A DNA stretch of 64,000 nucleotides. Origin: an uncultured Flavobacteriaceae bacterium. GTDB lineage: Bacteria > Bacteroidota > Bacteroidia > Flavobacteriales > Flavobacteriaceae. Each line of letters starts with the position of its first letter. The first letter of the stretch is position 1. Of this stretch, positions 28,066-38,762 are shown piece by piece. The translations under genes were made by a program, and so were the position numbers. The stretch lies in NCBI GenBank assembly GCA_905181835.1, contig CAJIZF010000001.1, positions 372,001 through 436,000 of the forward strand. The letters run 5' to 3'. The notes beneath the pieces are model-generated. The model searched no databases, was not told the origin of the DNA, and saw nothing but the letters and a program-made list of their open reading frames with translations.

Positions 28066-28209
28066 ATGAAAAATCCATTTGAAGAATTAGTAATTACTAA
28101 AAAAAATCCATTGGGTGCTTATTTTTATGACACCTTTGGTAACCGAACTTCTAGCCTTACCATTAGTAGTAAGCAGTTAACACAAATTGAAAAAATTTTA
28201 AATCAATAA
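28066..28209 (+). CDS. 47-residue hypothetical protein
   Basis: It is a small soluble protein (start MKNPFEELVITKKNPLG) with a C-terminal amphipathic helix (KQLTQIEKILNQ). It ends 19 bp before upxY, so it belongs to the start of the same operon. No family is recognised. Confidence 0.5.
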   Translation: MKNPFEELVITKKNPLGAYFYDTFGNRTSSLTISSKQLTQIEKILNQ

Positions 28210-28228
28210 TCGTTTACTAACTGAGGTT

Positions 28229-28711
28229 ATGAAGAAAAATTGGTACGTCGTTTATACAAAAGCAAGGAACGAAAAGAAAGCTGCTTTACTGCTAGAGAAA
28301 TCTGGAATCGATGTTTATTGCCCAACGGTAAAAGAGGTGCGACAATGGTCCGATCGTAAAAAAACAGTGGAGGTTCCTTTGTTTAGCTCCTACCTTTTTG
28401 TGCATTTAGCACCCAAAGAACGCGAATTGGTTTATGCAGCTCCCGGAGTAGTTCGGTATTTGTTTTGGCTTAATCGTCCCGCTATTGTAAAAGATCAAGA
28501 AATAGAAACCCTAAAAAGATGGCTATCGGGCGAGGTTTTGTCAGCAAAGGTGCAAAACTTAAAAGCTGGAGATTCTTTGTGCATTCATCAAGGTCCTTTT
28601 AAAGGAAAAGATGGGGTGATCCAAAGTGTCAATGCCAATCGCGTACAGTTAGTACTTAAAGAGTTGGGTCTAAAAGTTTCCATTGCCACACAAGACGCTA
28701 TTTGCGCATAA
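28229..28711 (+). CDS. upxY: UpxY-family transcription antiterminator (NusG-like)
   Basis: The 160-residue protein has an N-terminal NusG domain (WYVVYTKARNEKKAA, then PLFSSYLFVHL, then GVVRYLFW) and a C-terminal KOW motif (GDSLCIHQGPFKGKDGVIQS). In Bacteroides, UpxY proteins let polymerase read through the leader of their own capsule operon. Its place at the head of this locus fits that job. Confidence 0.88.
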   Translation: MKKNWYVVYTKARNEKKAALLLEKSGIDVYCPTVKEVRQWSDRKKTVEVPLFSSYLFVHLAPKERELVYAAPGVVRYLFWLNRPAIVKDQEIETLKRWLSGEVLSAKVQNLKAGDSLCIHQGPFKGKDGVIQSVNANRVQLVLKELGLKVSIATQDAICA

Positions 28712-28737
28712 CAGCACATTCTTTCATTTTTAAAAAG

Positions 28738-28766
28738 AGAATCTATACAAGAGGTTCCTTTTTTTT
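28738..28766 (+). terminator. Hairpin with T-tract after upxY
   Basis: GAATCT pairs with AGGTTC (one G-U), followed by CTTTTTTTT. It sits inside the operon, so it may be the site where UpxY-modified polymerase reads through. A closely similar element lies at 30994-31021. Confidence 0.6.
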
Positions 28767-28853
28767 AGCAAAATAAATATAGTATAATAGGGAGTTACGA
28801 TACTCACAAGAAAATAGTTTACTACCCTACTACAGTAATATAATAATACCATC

Positions 28854-29021
28854 ATGAATACTAAATTAACCGAAAAGTTACAAGTATTGCTTACTTCCTC
28901 TGAGGTGAATCAAATTAATTGGGTCATTTTAAACGAGGCGCTAGCAAACAATGCCAAACCAAAACCGGTTTCTGCTTTTATCAGAGAGTTAATTCAAGAA
29001 GAATTAAAACGTAAAAAATAA
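28854..29021 (+). CDS. 55-residue hypothetical protein
   Basis: It is a small, mostly helical basic protein (start MNTKLTEKLQVLL, end IQEELKRKK). Its layout recalls a ribbon-helix-helix or helix-turn-helix scrap, but no motif is firm. Just upstream is an imperfect hairpin (TAGGGAGT / ACTACCCTA). Confidence 0.5.
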   Translation: MNTKLTEKLQVLLTSSEVNQINWVILNEALANNAKPKPVSAFIRELIQEELKRKK

Positions 29022-29068
29022 CGGAGTTTTTATTTAAAATACTCTGTATTTAGATCCACCCATCAAAA

Positions 29069-29581
29069 ATGATGAATGCCCTTTTTATGCTCAGCTATAT
29101 GCTAGCAACCTTGTTATTTGGTCAAGTGGCTATGGCTCAAGAACAAGTGAGCTTCCAATTGCAGTTAGATCCAATTTTATTAGTTGCAGGATCGGAGTCT
29201 CGAGATTTAGAACCTCGAAACATCGATGCCTTATTAAAAATTAAATGGGAATTCGCGCAAGCAAAAAAAGGTTACACGCACTTTGGAGGCAGTTATGAAC
29301 TTATTGATATGCCCACCGATTACCATCGTTTTGCCCTGGAAGGCGGCTATACCTTTAACCAGCTTTTCGATTATTTAAGTTGGGGATTTTATGCGGATCT
29401 GGGACTCAGTAATTACGGAGCAGCTACCGATTTTACCTATGGCTTTGGCTTGGATTTTAATTTTAGAGTCCATGAGCATTTAAACTTGGTGCTTTCCCAA
29501 CAGACTACCCGAGATACCATGCTCCAGACGTTTATCGGTAAATTTTTAATCGGGGTACAAGTAGAGCTAGCCAAGCTTTAG
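29069..29581 (+). CDS. Outer-membrane beta-barrel protein, small
   Basis: The 170-residue protein has a signal peptide cut after AMAQ (residue ~24). The rest alternates aromatic and polar residues, as in beta-strands (HFGGSYELI, FALEGGYTF, WGFYADLGL), and ends in a short hydrophobic strand. It is likely an 8-stranded barrel. It differs in sequence from the two tandem barrels that follow. Confidence 0.65.
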   Translation: MMNALFMLSYMLATLLFGQVAMAQEQVSFQLQLDPILLVAGSESRDLEPRNIDALLKIKWEFAQAKKGYTHFGGSYELIDMPTDYHRFALEGGYTFNQLFDYLSWGFYADLGLSNYGAATDFTYGFGLDFNFRVHEHLNLVLSQQTTRDTMLQTFIGKFLIGVQVELAKL

Positions 29582-29652
29582 TCTTAAAAATTATGCTGCT
29601 AGTAGCAATAAAACTAGCGATCTATTAAAAACCAATTATCAAAACAAAACCC

Positions 29653-30308
29653 ATGAAAAAAATCAGCTTACTATTCGTTCTAAGTATCCTCTCGATTCAA
29701 TTATCAACCGCTCAAAACCAGCCAACCGAAACAGATCCCAAAAAAGAAGACGCTTACCAGCAAGAAAGCTGCAGGGAACCAATGGATTTTTGGACTTGGT
29801 CTTTAATACCGTTAACAATTCGGGAGCTGGTTTTAAAGACCTTACTAATAGCGATCATTGGGCCTTTGGAAAAATTCCTTTTTATGGGAGTGTAGCGACT
29901 CAATTTACAGACAAATGGGCTGCCAAAGCCACCCTGTCTTTTAATTATTTTAAGGATGGTAAAGTCATGAATGGAGAATCTATTTTAGGCCAGTCGGAAG
30001 GCGGAAACGATGCCGGTTACCTGGCTTTCGATCTGGGGGCAGAGTATTATTTTTTAAACACTAAAAAAGTAACAGACTTATTTGCTAGCAGGAATGGGAG
30101 TGAGCTTTTTTGGAGATTATACCACGTAGCAAATCCTACTGTGCAAGTAAACACTCAAGATGTTTTGACGCTAAATGCTGGTTTGGGTGCCAATGTATGG
30201 TTTTCGGATCACTGGGGACTTAATGTTACTGCTATAGGAAAATGGGGACTTAATAAAAACAGTAGCAACCAAAGCCAAGCCAGTATCGGAGCGCTTTATA
30301 GATTATAG
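29653..30308 (+). CDS. Outer-membrane beta-barrel protein, tandem copy 1 (frameshifted here)
   Basis: The signal peptide (MKKISLLFVL to STAQ) is intact. The frame changes near 29790-29805, then continues as FNTVNNSGAGFKDLTNSDHW, and another frame is needed briefly near 30080-30130 to give LAGMGVSFFGDYTT. Comparison with the next gene shows the same protein of ~215 residues, ending SQASIGALYRL. These are OmpA-N-terminal or OmpW-like barrels. Changes that restore each other point to sequence errors. Confidence 0.65.
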
Positions 30309-30347
30309 CAAGCCTTGCTTATTTAAAAATCTAAAAAAAATATTGCT

Positions 30348-30973
30348 ATGAAAAAGATATTTTTAGTGCTGGCTATCCTAGCTGCTAGCCAACTCGTCAC
30401 TGCACAAAATTCAAAAAAATGGAGTAAAAGAGCCGTCCTATCGCCAGTAGTTGGGTTTTGGGAGCTGGTTTTAATACCGTGAACAATTCGGGGGCTGGTT
30501 TTAAGGAGCTTACCAATAGCGATCATTGGGCCTTTGGAAAAATTCCTTTTTATGGAAGTGTAGAGACCAATTTTGCTAACAAATGGAGAGCAAAATCCTT
30601 ATCTTTCAACTATTTTAAAGATGGAAAGGCCTTTAATGGAGCAACTCTAAAGGGGGAGTCTGACGGTGGTAACGATGCGGGTTATGCAGCCTTTGATTTG
30701 GCCGCTCAGTATTATTTTTTAGAGTCTAAAAAATACGAGCCCTACCTACTAGCCGGGATGGGTCTGAGTCATTTTGGAGATTATAGCACCACTCGAGATC
30801 CTCTTATAGTAGTGGAACCTTTAACTGCCCTTACCCTCAATGCAGGTTTTGGAATCAACTACTGGTTTTCAAAAACTTGGGGAATCAATGCCCAAGTTAT
30901 GGGCAAATGGTCACTGGGTGTTAAAAACAACAATCATAGCCAAGCCAGTATAGGAGCCCTCTATAAATTATAA
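30348..30973 (+). CDS. Outer-membrane beta-barrel protein, tandem copy 2 (frameshifted here)
   Basis: The ATG at 30348 opens a signal peptide (MKKIFLVLAILAASQLVTAQ). The frame breaks near 30450, after which FNTVNNSGAGFKELTNSDHW continues to SQASIGALYKL. It is a close paralog of the preceding gene. Barrel features are alternating aromatic strands and LLAGMGLSHFGDY. A surface role tied to polysaccharide export or attachment is plausible but unproven. Confidence 0.68.
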
Positions 30974-30993
30974 AAGATTCGATTTATCAAAAC

Positions 30994-31021
30994 GGAACTG
31001 CAGAAGGAGTTCCTTTTTTTT
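30994..31021 (+). terminator. Hairpin with T-tract after the barrel genes
   Basis: GGAACT pairs with AGTTCC, then TTTTTTTT. The 60 bp that follow resemble those after the upxY terminator, including a second hairpin AGTAGG/CCTACT near 31045. Confidence 0.75.
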
Positions 31022-31153
31022 AACACCAAAAATATAATATAATAAGTAGGTAGTATGCTCTCAGCCTACTATCATAGTACAAGTATCAATTTAAAGAGGC
31101 GCACTAAAAGAACTTAAACATTGCCATACCCTTTACCAGAAAAAAATAAAATC

Positions 31154-31297
31154 ATGAAAAATTTAAAAAAATACTGGGATTTTTTTAAGCAGCTCAGTAG
31201 CCAGATGAATCCCATCCATAAAATCATCGGTTTACCAATTTTAATGTTGGCCTACTTAGTGGCAGCAACATTTATGAAGACCGTTAATGATCATTAA
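31154..31297 (+). CDS. 47-residue single-TM protein
   Basis: MKNLKKYWDFFKQLSS is followed by a hydrophobic helix (IIGLPILMLAYLVAATF) and a short tail. It ends 11 bp before gmd. The family is not recognised; similar tiny membrane proteins open capsule loci in related genomes. Confidence 0.55.
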   Translation: MKNLKKYWDFFKQLSSQMNPIHKIIGLPILMLAYLVAATFMKTVNDH

Positions 31298-31308
31298 AAT
31301 AAAAAAAT

Positions 31309-32441
<1,133 letters not shown>

Positions 32442-32480
32442 TCCCTTTCTAGATTTAAAACCAACCGTAAAATTTATACT

Positions 32481-33441
32481 ATGACAACTATAACAAAAAA
32501 TTCAAAAATATATATTGCAGGCCATCGTGGTATGGTAGGTTCTGCTATATGGCGAGCACTAGAAGCAAAGGGTTATACCAACCTTATTGGTAAAACTTCT
32601 AAGGAATTGGATTTACGAAACCAACAAGCCGTTTATGACTTTGTAAAACAAGAAGCACCCCAGGTAATTATCGATGCGGCAGCCCGTGTAGGAGGTATTC
32701 TTGCTAATAAAGACTACCCCTACAACTTCTTAATGGAGAACATGCAAATCCAAAACAATTTAATAGTGCCGCTCATAAACTAGCCGTGCAAAAGTTTATC
32801 TTTTTAGGGAGTTCTTGTATTTATCCTAAGTTCGCTCCACAGCCCTTCAAAGAGGAGTATTTACTTAACAGATGCTTTAGAGCCTACTAACGAGTGGTAT
32901 GCCATTGCCAAGATTTCGGGTGTAAAGTTATGTGAAGCGATACGAAAACAATTTGGCAAAGACTATGTGAGTTTGATGCCTACCAATTTATATGGTCCCA
33001 AATGATAATTTTGATTTAGAAACCTCTCATGTCTTACCCGCAATGCTGCGAAAGTTTCATGAGGCCACACAAAATGGACATATACCAGTAACCCTTTGGG
33101 GATCCGGAACACCTATGCGTGAGTTTTTACATGTAGACGATTTAGCACAAGCGGTATTTTTGCGGTGGAAAACGAATTACCAGAACATTTATATAATGTA
33201 GGGACAGGATCTGATGTTACGATTAAAGAACTAGGCAGAAACCATACAAACCATTACAGGGCACCAAGGGGAAATTATTTGGGACGCTGAGAAACCCGAT
33301 GGGACGCCACGTAAACTAATGGACAGCCATAAGATGAGAAATCTTGGATGGAATCCTGCATACGATTTAAAAACAGGAATTAATCATACTTACAATTGGC
33401 TTTTAAAACATCAAGATCAGTTTAAAGAAGTGAAATTATAG
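32481..33441 (+). CDS. fcl: GDP-L-fucose synthase (frameshifted here)
   Basis: It is an epimerase/reductase that completes GDP-L-fucose. The N-terminus has [16 protein letters not shown] and DAAARVGGI, followed in other frames by [10 protein letters not shown], the catalytic [29 protein letters not shown] and EFLHVDDLA. Break points are near 32765, 32866, 33000, 33160 and 33228. It ends at 33441 (FKEVKL). Paired with gmd, it shows that the polysaccharide contains fucose or a derivative. Confidence 0.88.
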
Positions 33442-33494
33442 TTTTGAAATTATAAAGATATAAAGTTGAATATTTAAAATGAAAAATTTAGTCA

Positions 33495-34286
33495 ATGAGT
33501 AAGTTGTTAATTATTGTTTTAGTTAAAAATGAAGAAAGGCATTTGCCTCGATTTTTTAAGAAACTGTCGGGTCTTAATGATTTTGAGGTGCTAGTTAATG
33601 ATAACGGCTCTACTGATAATTCTAAATCAATTTGCCAAAAAAATAATGCCACTGTAATAGAAAAAGAGTGGTTAGGTAATCAAGCAACTCAGTTTAACTG
33701 GATATTAGATAACTATAATATAAAAAGTGAATGGATATTAAGATTAGATGCAGATGAATATTTATTGCCAGAGCTTATAAATGAGATTAATGAAATTATA
33801 AAAAATGTTCAGCATTTTAATGCATTTTATTTAAAACGCAGACATTATGTTGGCGGCAGATGGATTAAGCACGGCATGTACCCAACAAATATTGTAAGAT
33901 TGTTTAAAAATGGGTCTGCAAGATATGATGGCTCTATGCTAATGGATGAGCATTTCAAAGTTATGGGTAGTGTGAGCGCATTACAAAATGATTTTGTTGA
34001 CGAAAGTTTATTGTCCCATCAAGAGTGGTGGGATAAGCATATTAATTATGCAAAGCGTGAAGCAAATATGTTGATTAACTCAGATAAAGCACAATTTAAA
34101 AACAACAGAAAATTATATTACAATACACCTATGTTTGTTAGACCCTTTATTTTTTTTGTGATAATATATGTTTTTAAAGGCGGTTTTTTAAATGGGAAAA
34201 TAGGATTTAGATGGTTTCTGTACCAGGTATTATTTTATAGATTTTTAGTGGATATTAATATAATGTCATACAAATCTAAACTATGA
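33495..34286 (+). CDS. Glycosyltransferase family 2
   Basis: The 263-residue GT-A enzyme has IIVLVKNEERHLPRFF, NDNGSTDNS and the metal-binding LRLDADEY. The C-terminus holds one or two membrane-associated helices (FIFFVIIYVFKGGF), as in WaaE-like enzymes. From here base composition drops sharply, marking the strain-specific core. Its end is followed at once by the Wzy start. Confidence 0.88.
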   Translation: MSKLLIIVLVKNEERHLPRFFKKLSGLNDFEVLVNDNGSTDNSKSICQKNNATVIEKEWLGNQATQFNWILDNYNIKSEWILRLDADEYLLPELINEINEIIKNVQHFNAFYLKRRHYVGGRWIKHGMYPTNIVRLFKNGSARYDGSMLMDEHFKVMGSVSALQNDFVDESLLSHQEWWDKHINYAKREANMLINSDKAQFKNNRKLYYNTPMFVRPFIFFVIIYVFKGGFLNGKIGFRWFLYQVLFYRFLVDINIMSYKSKL

Positions 34287-34293
34287 TTCTTCT

Positions 34294-35652
34294 ATGAAAT
34301 TAAACGCTTTAATGTTTTTTGGTTTAAGTTTTTTGTTTGTGTTTGGATTATTTTTATTTCCAAATTACGACCTTATACAAGCGTTTATTTTAGTTTTTTT
34401 CAATCCTATACTTTAGATTAACTTATTTATCAGTTAAAAATATTTCAAGAGAACAAGATGGTTTTATACTCCCCCTTTTTTTTCTCTCCAATATATTTTG
34501 GTTTATATCTGAGATGTTCTCAATCGCTTTTCTTCAAGGGGATATAGCATTTTTTGATTTTACAATTTATTCACCTTACTATAGGCAAAAAATACCTATT
34601 GATGTTTTGACTGAAGCTGTTTTTTCAATAGTATCATTTAATTTTTTTACAACTTTAGTTTTTTACCTCTTTAGAAGAAAGAAGAATAGATTGGTAACAT
34701 CTAACAAATTAGGGGGCTATAGTCAGATACTCATTGATGGCTTTTTATTTGTTTTTTCATTATATTCTAATAGAAAATTTATTAATATTGCCATTACTGT
34801 ATCATGGGCTAATATCTAATTTATTATTATTTAGATCTGCAGAATATGACATTGAACCAGGATTTTCAAATTATCACGCTATTGATCTCATAAAACAATC
34901 ACCAGGCTTTGTAAGTTTAATTTTTATAAAAAAAGGTATTAAATCAATCAAAATTTTAGGATTTTTATTTGGAGCTACTTTAGTTATTTTTTCGGGGACT
35001 AGATTTAAATTAATTTATTTGGTTTTGCCATCTTTAATTACAATTCTTTTTTCATTAAGATAATTTAATTTCAAAAAACTTTAAAAGGAAAATGTTGATA
35101 TTTTTTTCAACATCATTGATTTTAATTAGTTCTTATCAAATAATAAATAGGTATGGTGCTAATGATACAAATGATTTTGACACATCAAAGTCAGTTACAG
35201 GTAGCGGTCATTTTTTAGCTTTTTGTCATGCAATTGAAATATCAAAAGACCTTAACTATTATTTTAATCAGACTATGTTATCTCTTTTTGCCTCAGATAT
35301 GGTACCGCGTTTTATTTGGGCTGATAAACCAGAATCAAAGTTTTGGGAATATTACAACAAAAAACTTGCAATAGCTGGTAATGTTACTCCTTCTTTTCTT
35401 GGACAATATTATTTAAACTGGGGTGTTATGGGTTGTTTTGTAATTGCTTTTAATATTGGTATTTGGCTAGTAATAGTTGATCGTTATTTTAAAGATTATT
35501 TAATTAATTCAAATCATTTTGAATTTTTTATTCTGCTTTTTTATTCTGCTTTTTTATTCTGCTTTTTTATTCTGCTTTTTTATTCTGCTTTTTTATTCTG
35601 CTTTTTTATTCTGCTTTTTTATTCTGCTTTTTTATTCTGCTTTGTAGCATAA
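34294..35652 (+). CDS. wzy: Wzy-type O-antigen/capsule polymerase (frameshifted here)
   Basis: It is a polytopic membrane protein. From the ATG at 34294 (MKLNALMFFGLSFLF) it reads, with frame changes near 34410, 34735 and 35065, through about ten hydrophobic helices. The C-terminal part matches oligosaccharide-repeat-unit polymerases: GSGHFLAFCHAI, MVPRFIWADKP, and NVTPSFLGQYYLNWG, the last being a hallmark of the group. The end is built from a 13-bp tandem repeat that encodes three copies of FFILLFYSAFLFC, then FVA and stop. Confidence 0.78.
35524..35640 (+). repeat. Nine perfect 13-bp tandem repeats in the wzy 3' end
   Basis: The unit TTTTTTATTCTGC is repeated nine times without a mismatch (117 bp). 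Thirteen is not a multiple of three, so each unit gained or lost shifts the frame; all three frames through the array are open. With nine copies wzy stops at 35652. With 3n+1 copies it would instead enter the wzx frame, and with 3n+2 it would meet TAG at once. Confidence 0.9.
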
Positions 35653-36738
35653 ACAAACTAAAATCTTATTCAAATGTTTTCAAAATTGCAACTTTGTCAG
35701 GTCTTGTAAGCGGTGCTAGATTTGTTTACATGTTCTATTTTTCAACTATAGATAAATCAAATCCTAAAGGATATTACGAATATGTTTATTATTGGCAACA
35801 ATGCTTTATTTGTTACTTTATTTTCCTCTTTAGTACTAATACCAATGCGCCTTGCGAATGTTGAATTACAAATGGAATTTTACTTTTTTTATTCTTATCA
35901 ATTTTAACTTCATTTTTATGGAATAGTATCTACGGTTATAGTTTCTTGGTAGTCTGTCTGACGGTATTTTTATTGATTTCTAATTTATTTTATGAATTTG
36001 TAAGACGTACACTATTTATAGTTCATCCAAAAAGAGTAACTAAGTTAGATATAAGTATTACTTTATCTGTACTAATAGCCCTTAGTATATTTATTTTTAA
36101 TTCATGGGGGATTCACTATTTTTTATTTATAGTTAGTTTATGTTTTTTAAGTACTAGTTTATATTTTGTAGATTTTAAAAACTTTAAAAATCAATTTGAA
36201 ATAACAGACTTAGTGTCGTTTTTTAAATTAAATCATTCTGGTTTTGGACAAAGTCTTTTAATGTTTATTGCAAGTAATACTGTATTTCAGTTGGTAAATA
36301 TTTATGGTGATTCAAAAGTTTTTACAAAAGTTAATTTTGTTCGCATTTGGGTAGCACCTTTAGGTCTAATTTTAAATGCACTAGAATTTGTTTTTAGTAG
36401 AGATAAATTTGAAGGTAATGTTCCTAATAAGCCTCTTATTTTTACTCTTTTAGGATCAATAGTATCCATTATTTTTCTGAAAAATGAATTATTACTATAT
36501 AGTCTTGGATTTTTAGTAATTGTTCCTTTTCAATTTTGGACTAAAAAGCATACAAATTAACTTAAGACTCAAAGAGTTGCACTCAAGAATCACATTTATT
36601 AATGTTTTGTTTACAGTCTTAAGTGTAGTGTTCTCATTCCTATTTATTTTATCTTTCGATTGGCAGTTCTGGAGTTGGTATATTTTGTTGAAAGTAATTT
36701 TATGGATAATATTGATTTATGGAAAAAAGATAGATTAG
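35649..36738 (+). CDS. wzx: Wzx-type polysaccharide flippase (frameshifted here)
   Basis: In frame from 35649 the text reads INKLKSYSNVFKIATLSG, then GARFVYMFYFS and GYYEYVYYW, the usual start of Wzx/MATE-like flippases. After breaks near 35802 and ~35900 and again near 36540 it continues through many TM helices to YGKKID at 36738. The first codon is ATA where an ATG overlapping the wzy stop (ATGA) would be expected, so a base error or an unusual start is possible. It overlaps the next gene by 37 bp. Confidence 0.65.
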
Positions 36739-37196
36739 TTTCTGTCAAAGAATTTATGGGAGAAAATAATTACATTCTTCTAAGAGGAACAAGTAGTTGG
36801 TCTAAAGAAAGCGATGTAGATATACTATCTCCAAAATTTAAACAAGAATCTTTTCTTAAAAGATATAATTATAAGGATGTCAAAATAGATCTCTTCAAAA
36901 AATATATGATTAAAAATATTAAAATAGATTATAATGTTTTAAATAAATATAAAAAAAGCGATTGTTCACTTGATTTTAATATTGAGGCAATGTTGTTTTT
37001 TGCAAAAGACTATTTACATTTTTCAAAATATAGAAAACATAAGCATATCTATTACAAAGATTTTCAAATAGCTCCGCAAATAAATATTGAACTTGGCTTT
37101 AAAAAATCATTTTTTTATTTTTTAAAACCTTCGTCTAATTGGTTTAGTTTTTATTGCCGTTCTCTAATTGTTAAATTTTTTTATTACATAAACTAG
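36702..37196 (+). CDS. Nucleotidyltransferase-like protein of polysaccharide loci
   Basis: The start is chosen at the ATG at 36702 (MDNIDLWKKDRL). Near residue 20 lies YILLRGTSSWSKESDVDIL, which matches the G-S/T-x(8-9)-D-x-D core of the nucleotidyltransferase fold. The rest is helical and aromatic-rich. Its stop touches the start of the kinase-like gene, and in other genomes such domains are fused to a thymidylate-kinase-like domain. The substrate is unknown. Confidence 0.55.
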   Translation: MDNIDLWKKDRLVSVKEFMGENNYILLRGTSSWSKESDVDILSPKFKQESFLKRYNYKDVKIDLFKKYMIKNIKIDYNVLNKYKKSDCSLDFNIEAMLFFAKDYLHFSKYRKHKHIYYKDFQIAPQINIELGFKKSFFYFLKPSSNWFSFYCRSLIVKFFYYIN

Positions 37197-37729
37197 ATGA
37201 AATTAGTATTTATATATGGCCCTGATGGTAGTGGAAAAACTACAATAGCTAGAGAATTACAATTTAAATTCAAAGAATCGATTGTAATACCTTTTGAGCC
37301 TAGTAAATTTGGTGGTATAGTAAAGGAGATTGACTCTGGTTATGGAGGCCAAAATAGTGCTGTAAAAAAATCAATTAATTTTTTTAAATCTTTAGTGTTG
37401 TTTTTAAGATATATTTTAAGGTTTGTTTTTTTCTATTTAAGATTTTCCAAAAAGTTTAAGTATGTTTTTATAACGCGGGGTCCAATAGAGTATGGAAACT
37501 TTAAAAACCTAAAAAGTTTCCAAAGTTTTTTTTTAACATTAAATATATTTTATCCAAAAATAATTTTTTAATTATTAGACCAGTAGATCTAATTTTAAAA
37601 CAAAAACCAGAATTACCAAGGATGAGAATTTTAGAGCTTTATGAAGAATATTCTCTTTCTGGTTGTAAACCAATTCTCAACATTTCTAAAGAGGAATGTG
37701 TAAATCAAATATCAAATATAATTTCATGA
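37197..37729 (+). CDS. Thymidylate-kinase-like P-loop protein (frameshifted here)
   Basis: The Walker A motif IYGPDGSGKTT lies at residues 6-16, as in thymidylate kinases, then VFITRGPIEYG. The frame changes near 37568, and LIIRPVDLILKQKPELPR continues to the TGA at 37729. The full length of ~177 residues fits a small nucleoside-phosphate kinase fold. It overlaps the next gene by ATGA. In this setting it more likely acts on a sugar or linkage phosphate than on dTMP. Confidence 0.62.
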
Positions 37730-38762
37730 AAATAGCTTTTGTAACCTCAGGATTATTTAGACATTCATGGTATGTCAAATGTTATAGCTAATTTAATAAA
37801 TCAATTGGCATCAAAAAAAAAGTACAATATTTCTTACTTAGGTGTAGATGGTGATATTCATCCAAAAATATTGAACATAGATAAGGCAGTTTCTGTAAAT
37901 AATTTTAAAGTAATCACCCCATATAGGTTTTCTATTAATTATTTTAAAAAATTAGTCAAATTAGCTCCGGATCAGGTATGGGTTCATGGGCTATGGTTAT
38001 GGCCAAATTTATGTGGTATTATTTATGCTCTTATATTCAAAAAAAAATTAATTATTACACCACATGGAGTTCTCACACGTGAAATATAATAAGAAATTAA
38101 AAAAAATTATTATTGGATTTGGAAAGAGTTAATAATTATTTTAAAGAAAAATGTAAAATTACATTATCTAAGTGTATGTATGTTTACTCATGTGTTTTAA
38201 AAAAATATAAAATAGATAATGCTGTAATAGCAATTATGTTTTTATTAATTCTAATCATAAAATTAAAAGAGACAAAGACTTTGTTTTTCTTGCCAGAATT
38301 GCGCCAATAAAAGGAGTTGAAGATATAGTTAAACTGGATACATTCAAATGTGATATATACGGTTTTGGTGACAAAACTTATATAAAAAAGGTTTTTGGTA
38401 GTAAAAACAATTACTTGGGCGAGGTAGAAAGTAATGAGGTTAAAGATATTTATTCAGCATATAAATTTTATGTTTTACCAAGTTATGGAGAAGGACTTCC
38501 AACAAGCGCTATAGAAGCGGCTATGTGTAATTGTATTTTAGTTATATCTAATCAATGTAACTTAAATATGTTTAATGATGGTGTTGATTGTTTAAAATTT
38601 GATGCAGGAATAGAAAACCTACAAAATGCAATAAAATTAGCTAAATCATTGACTCAGTCAGAGTTGGAAATAATGTTAGCGAATTCAAAAAAAATTATTA
38701 CTAATCACTTTTCATCAATTGTATTGGATGAAAAGTATAGTAATTTGTTAGAACAATGGTAA
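37726..38762 (+). CDS. Glycosyltransferase family 4 (frameshifted here)
   Basis: It is a GT-B enzyme of ~345 residues. The N-terminus MKIAFVTSGLFRHS leads, after a break near 37767, into SNVIANLINQLASKKKYNIS. WVHGLWLWPNLCG and ITPHGVL follow. After further breaks near 38090 and 38300 come FLARIAPIKGVEDIV and the donor-binding E-x7-E segment YGEGLPTSAIEAAM. It is probably a capsule repeat-unit transferase; donor and linkage are unknown. Confidence 0.75.
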
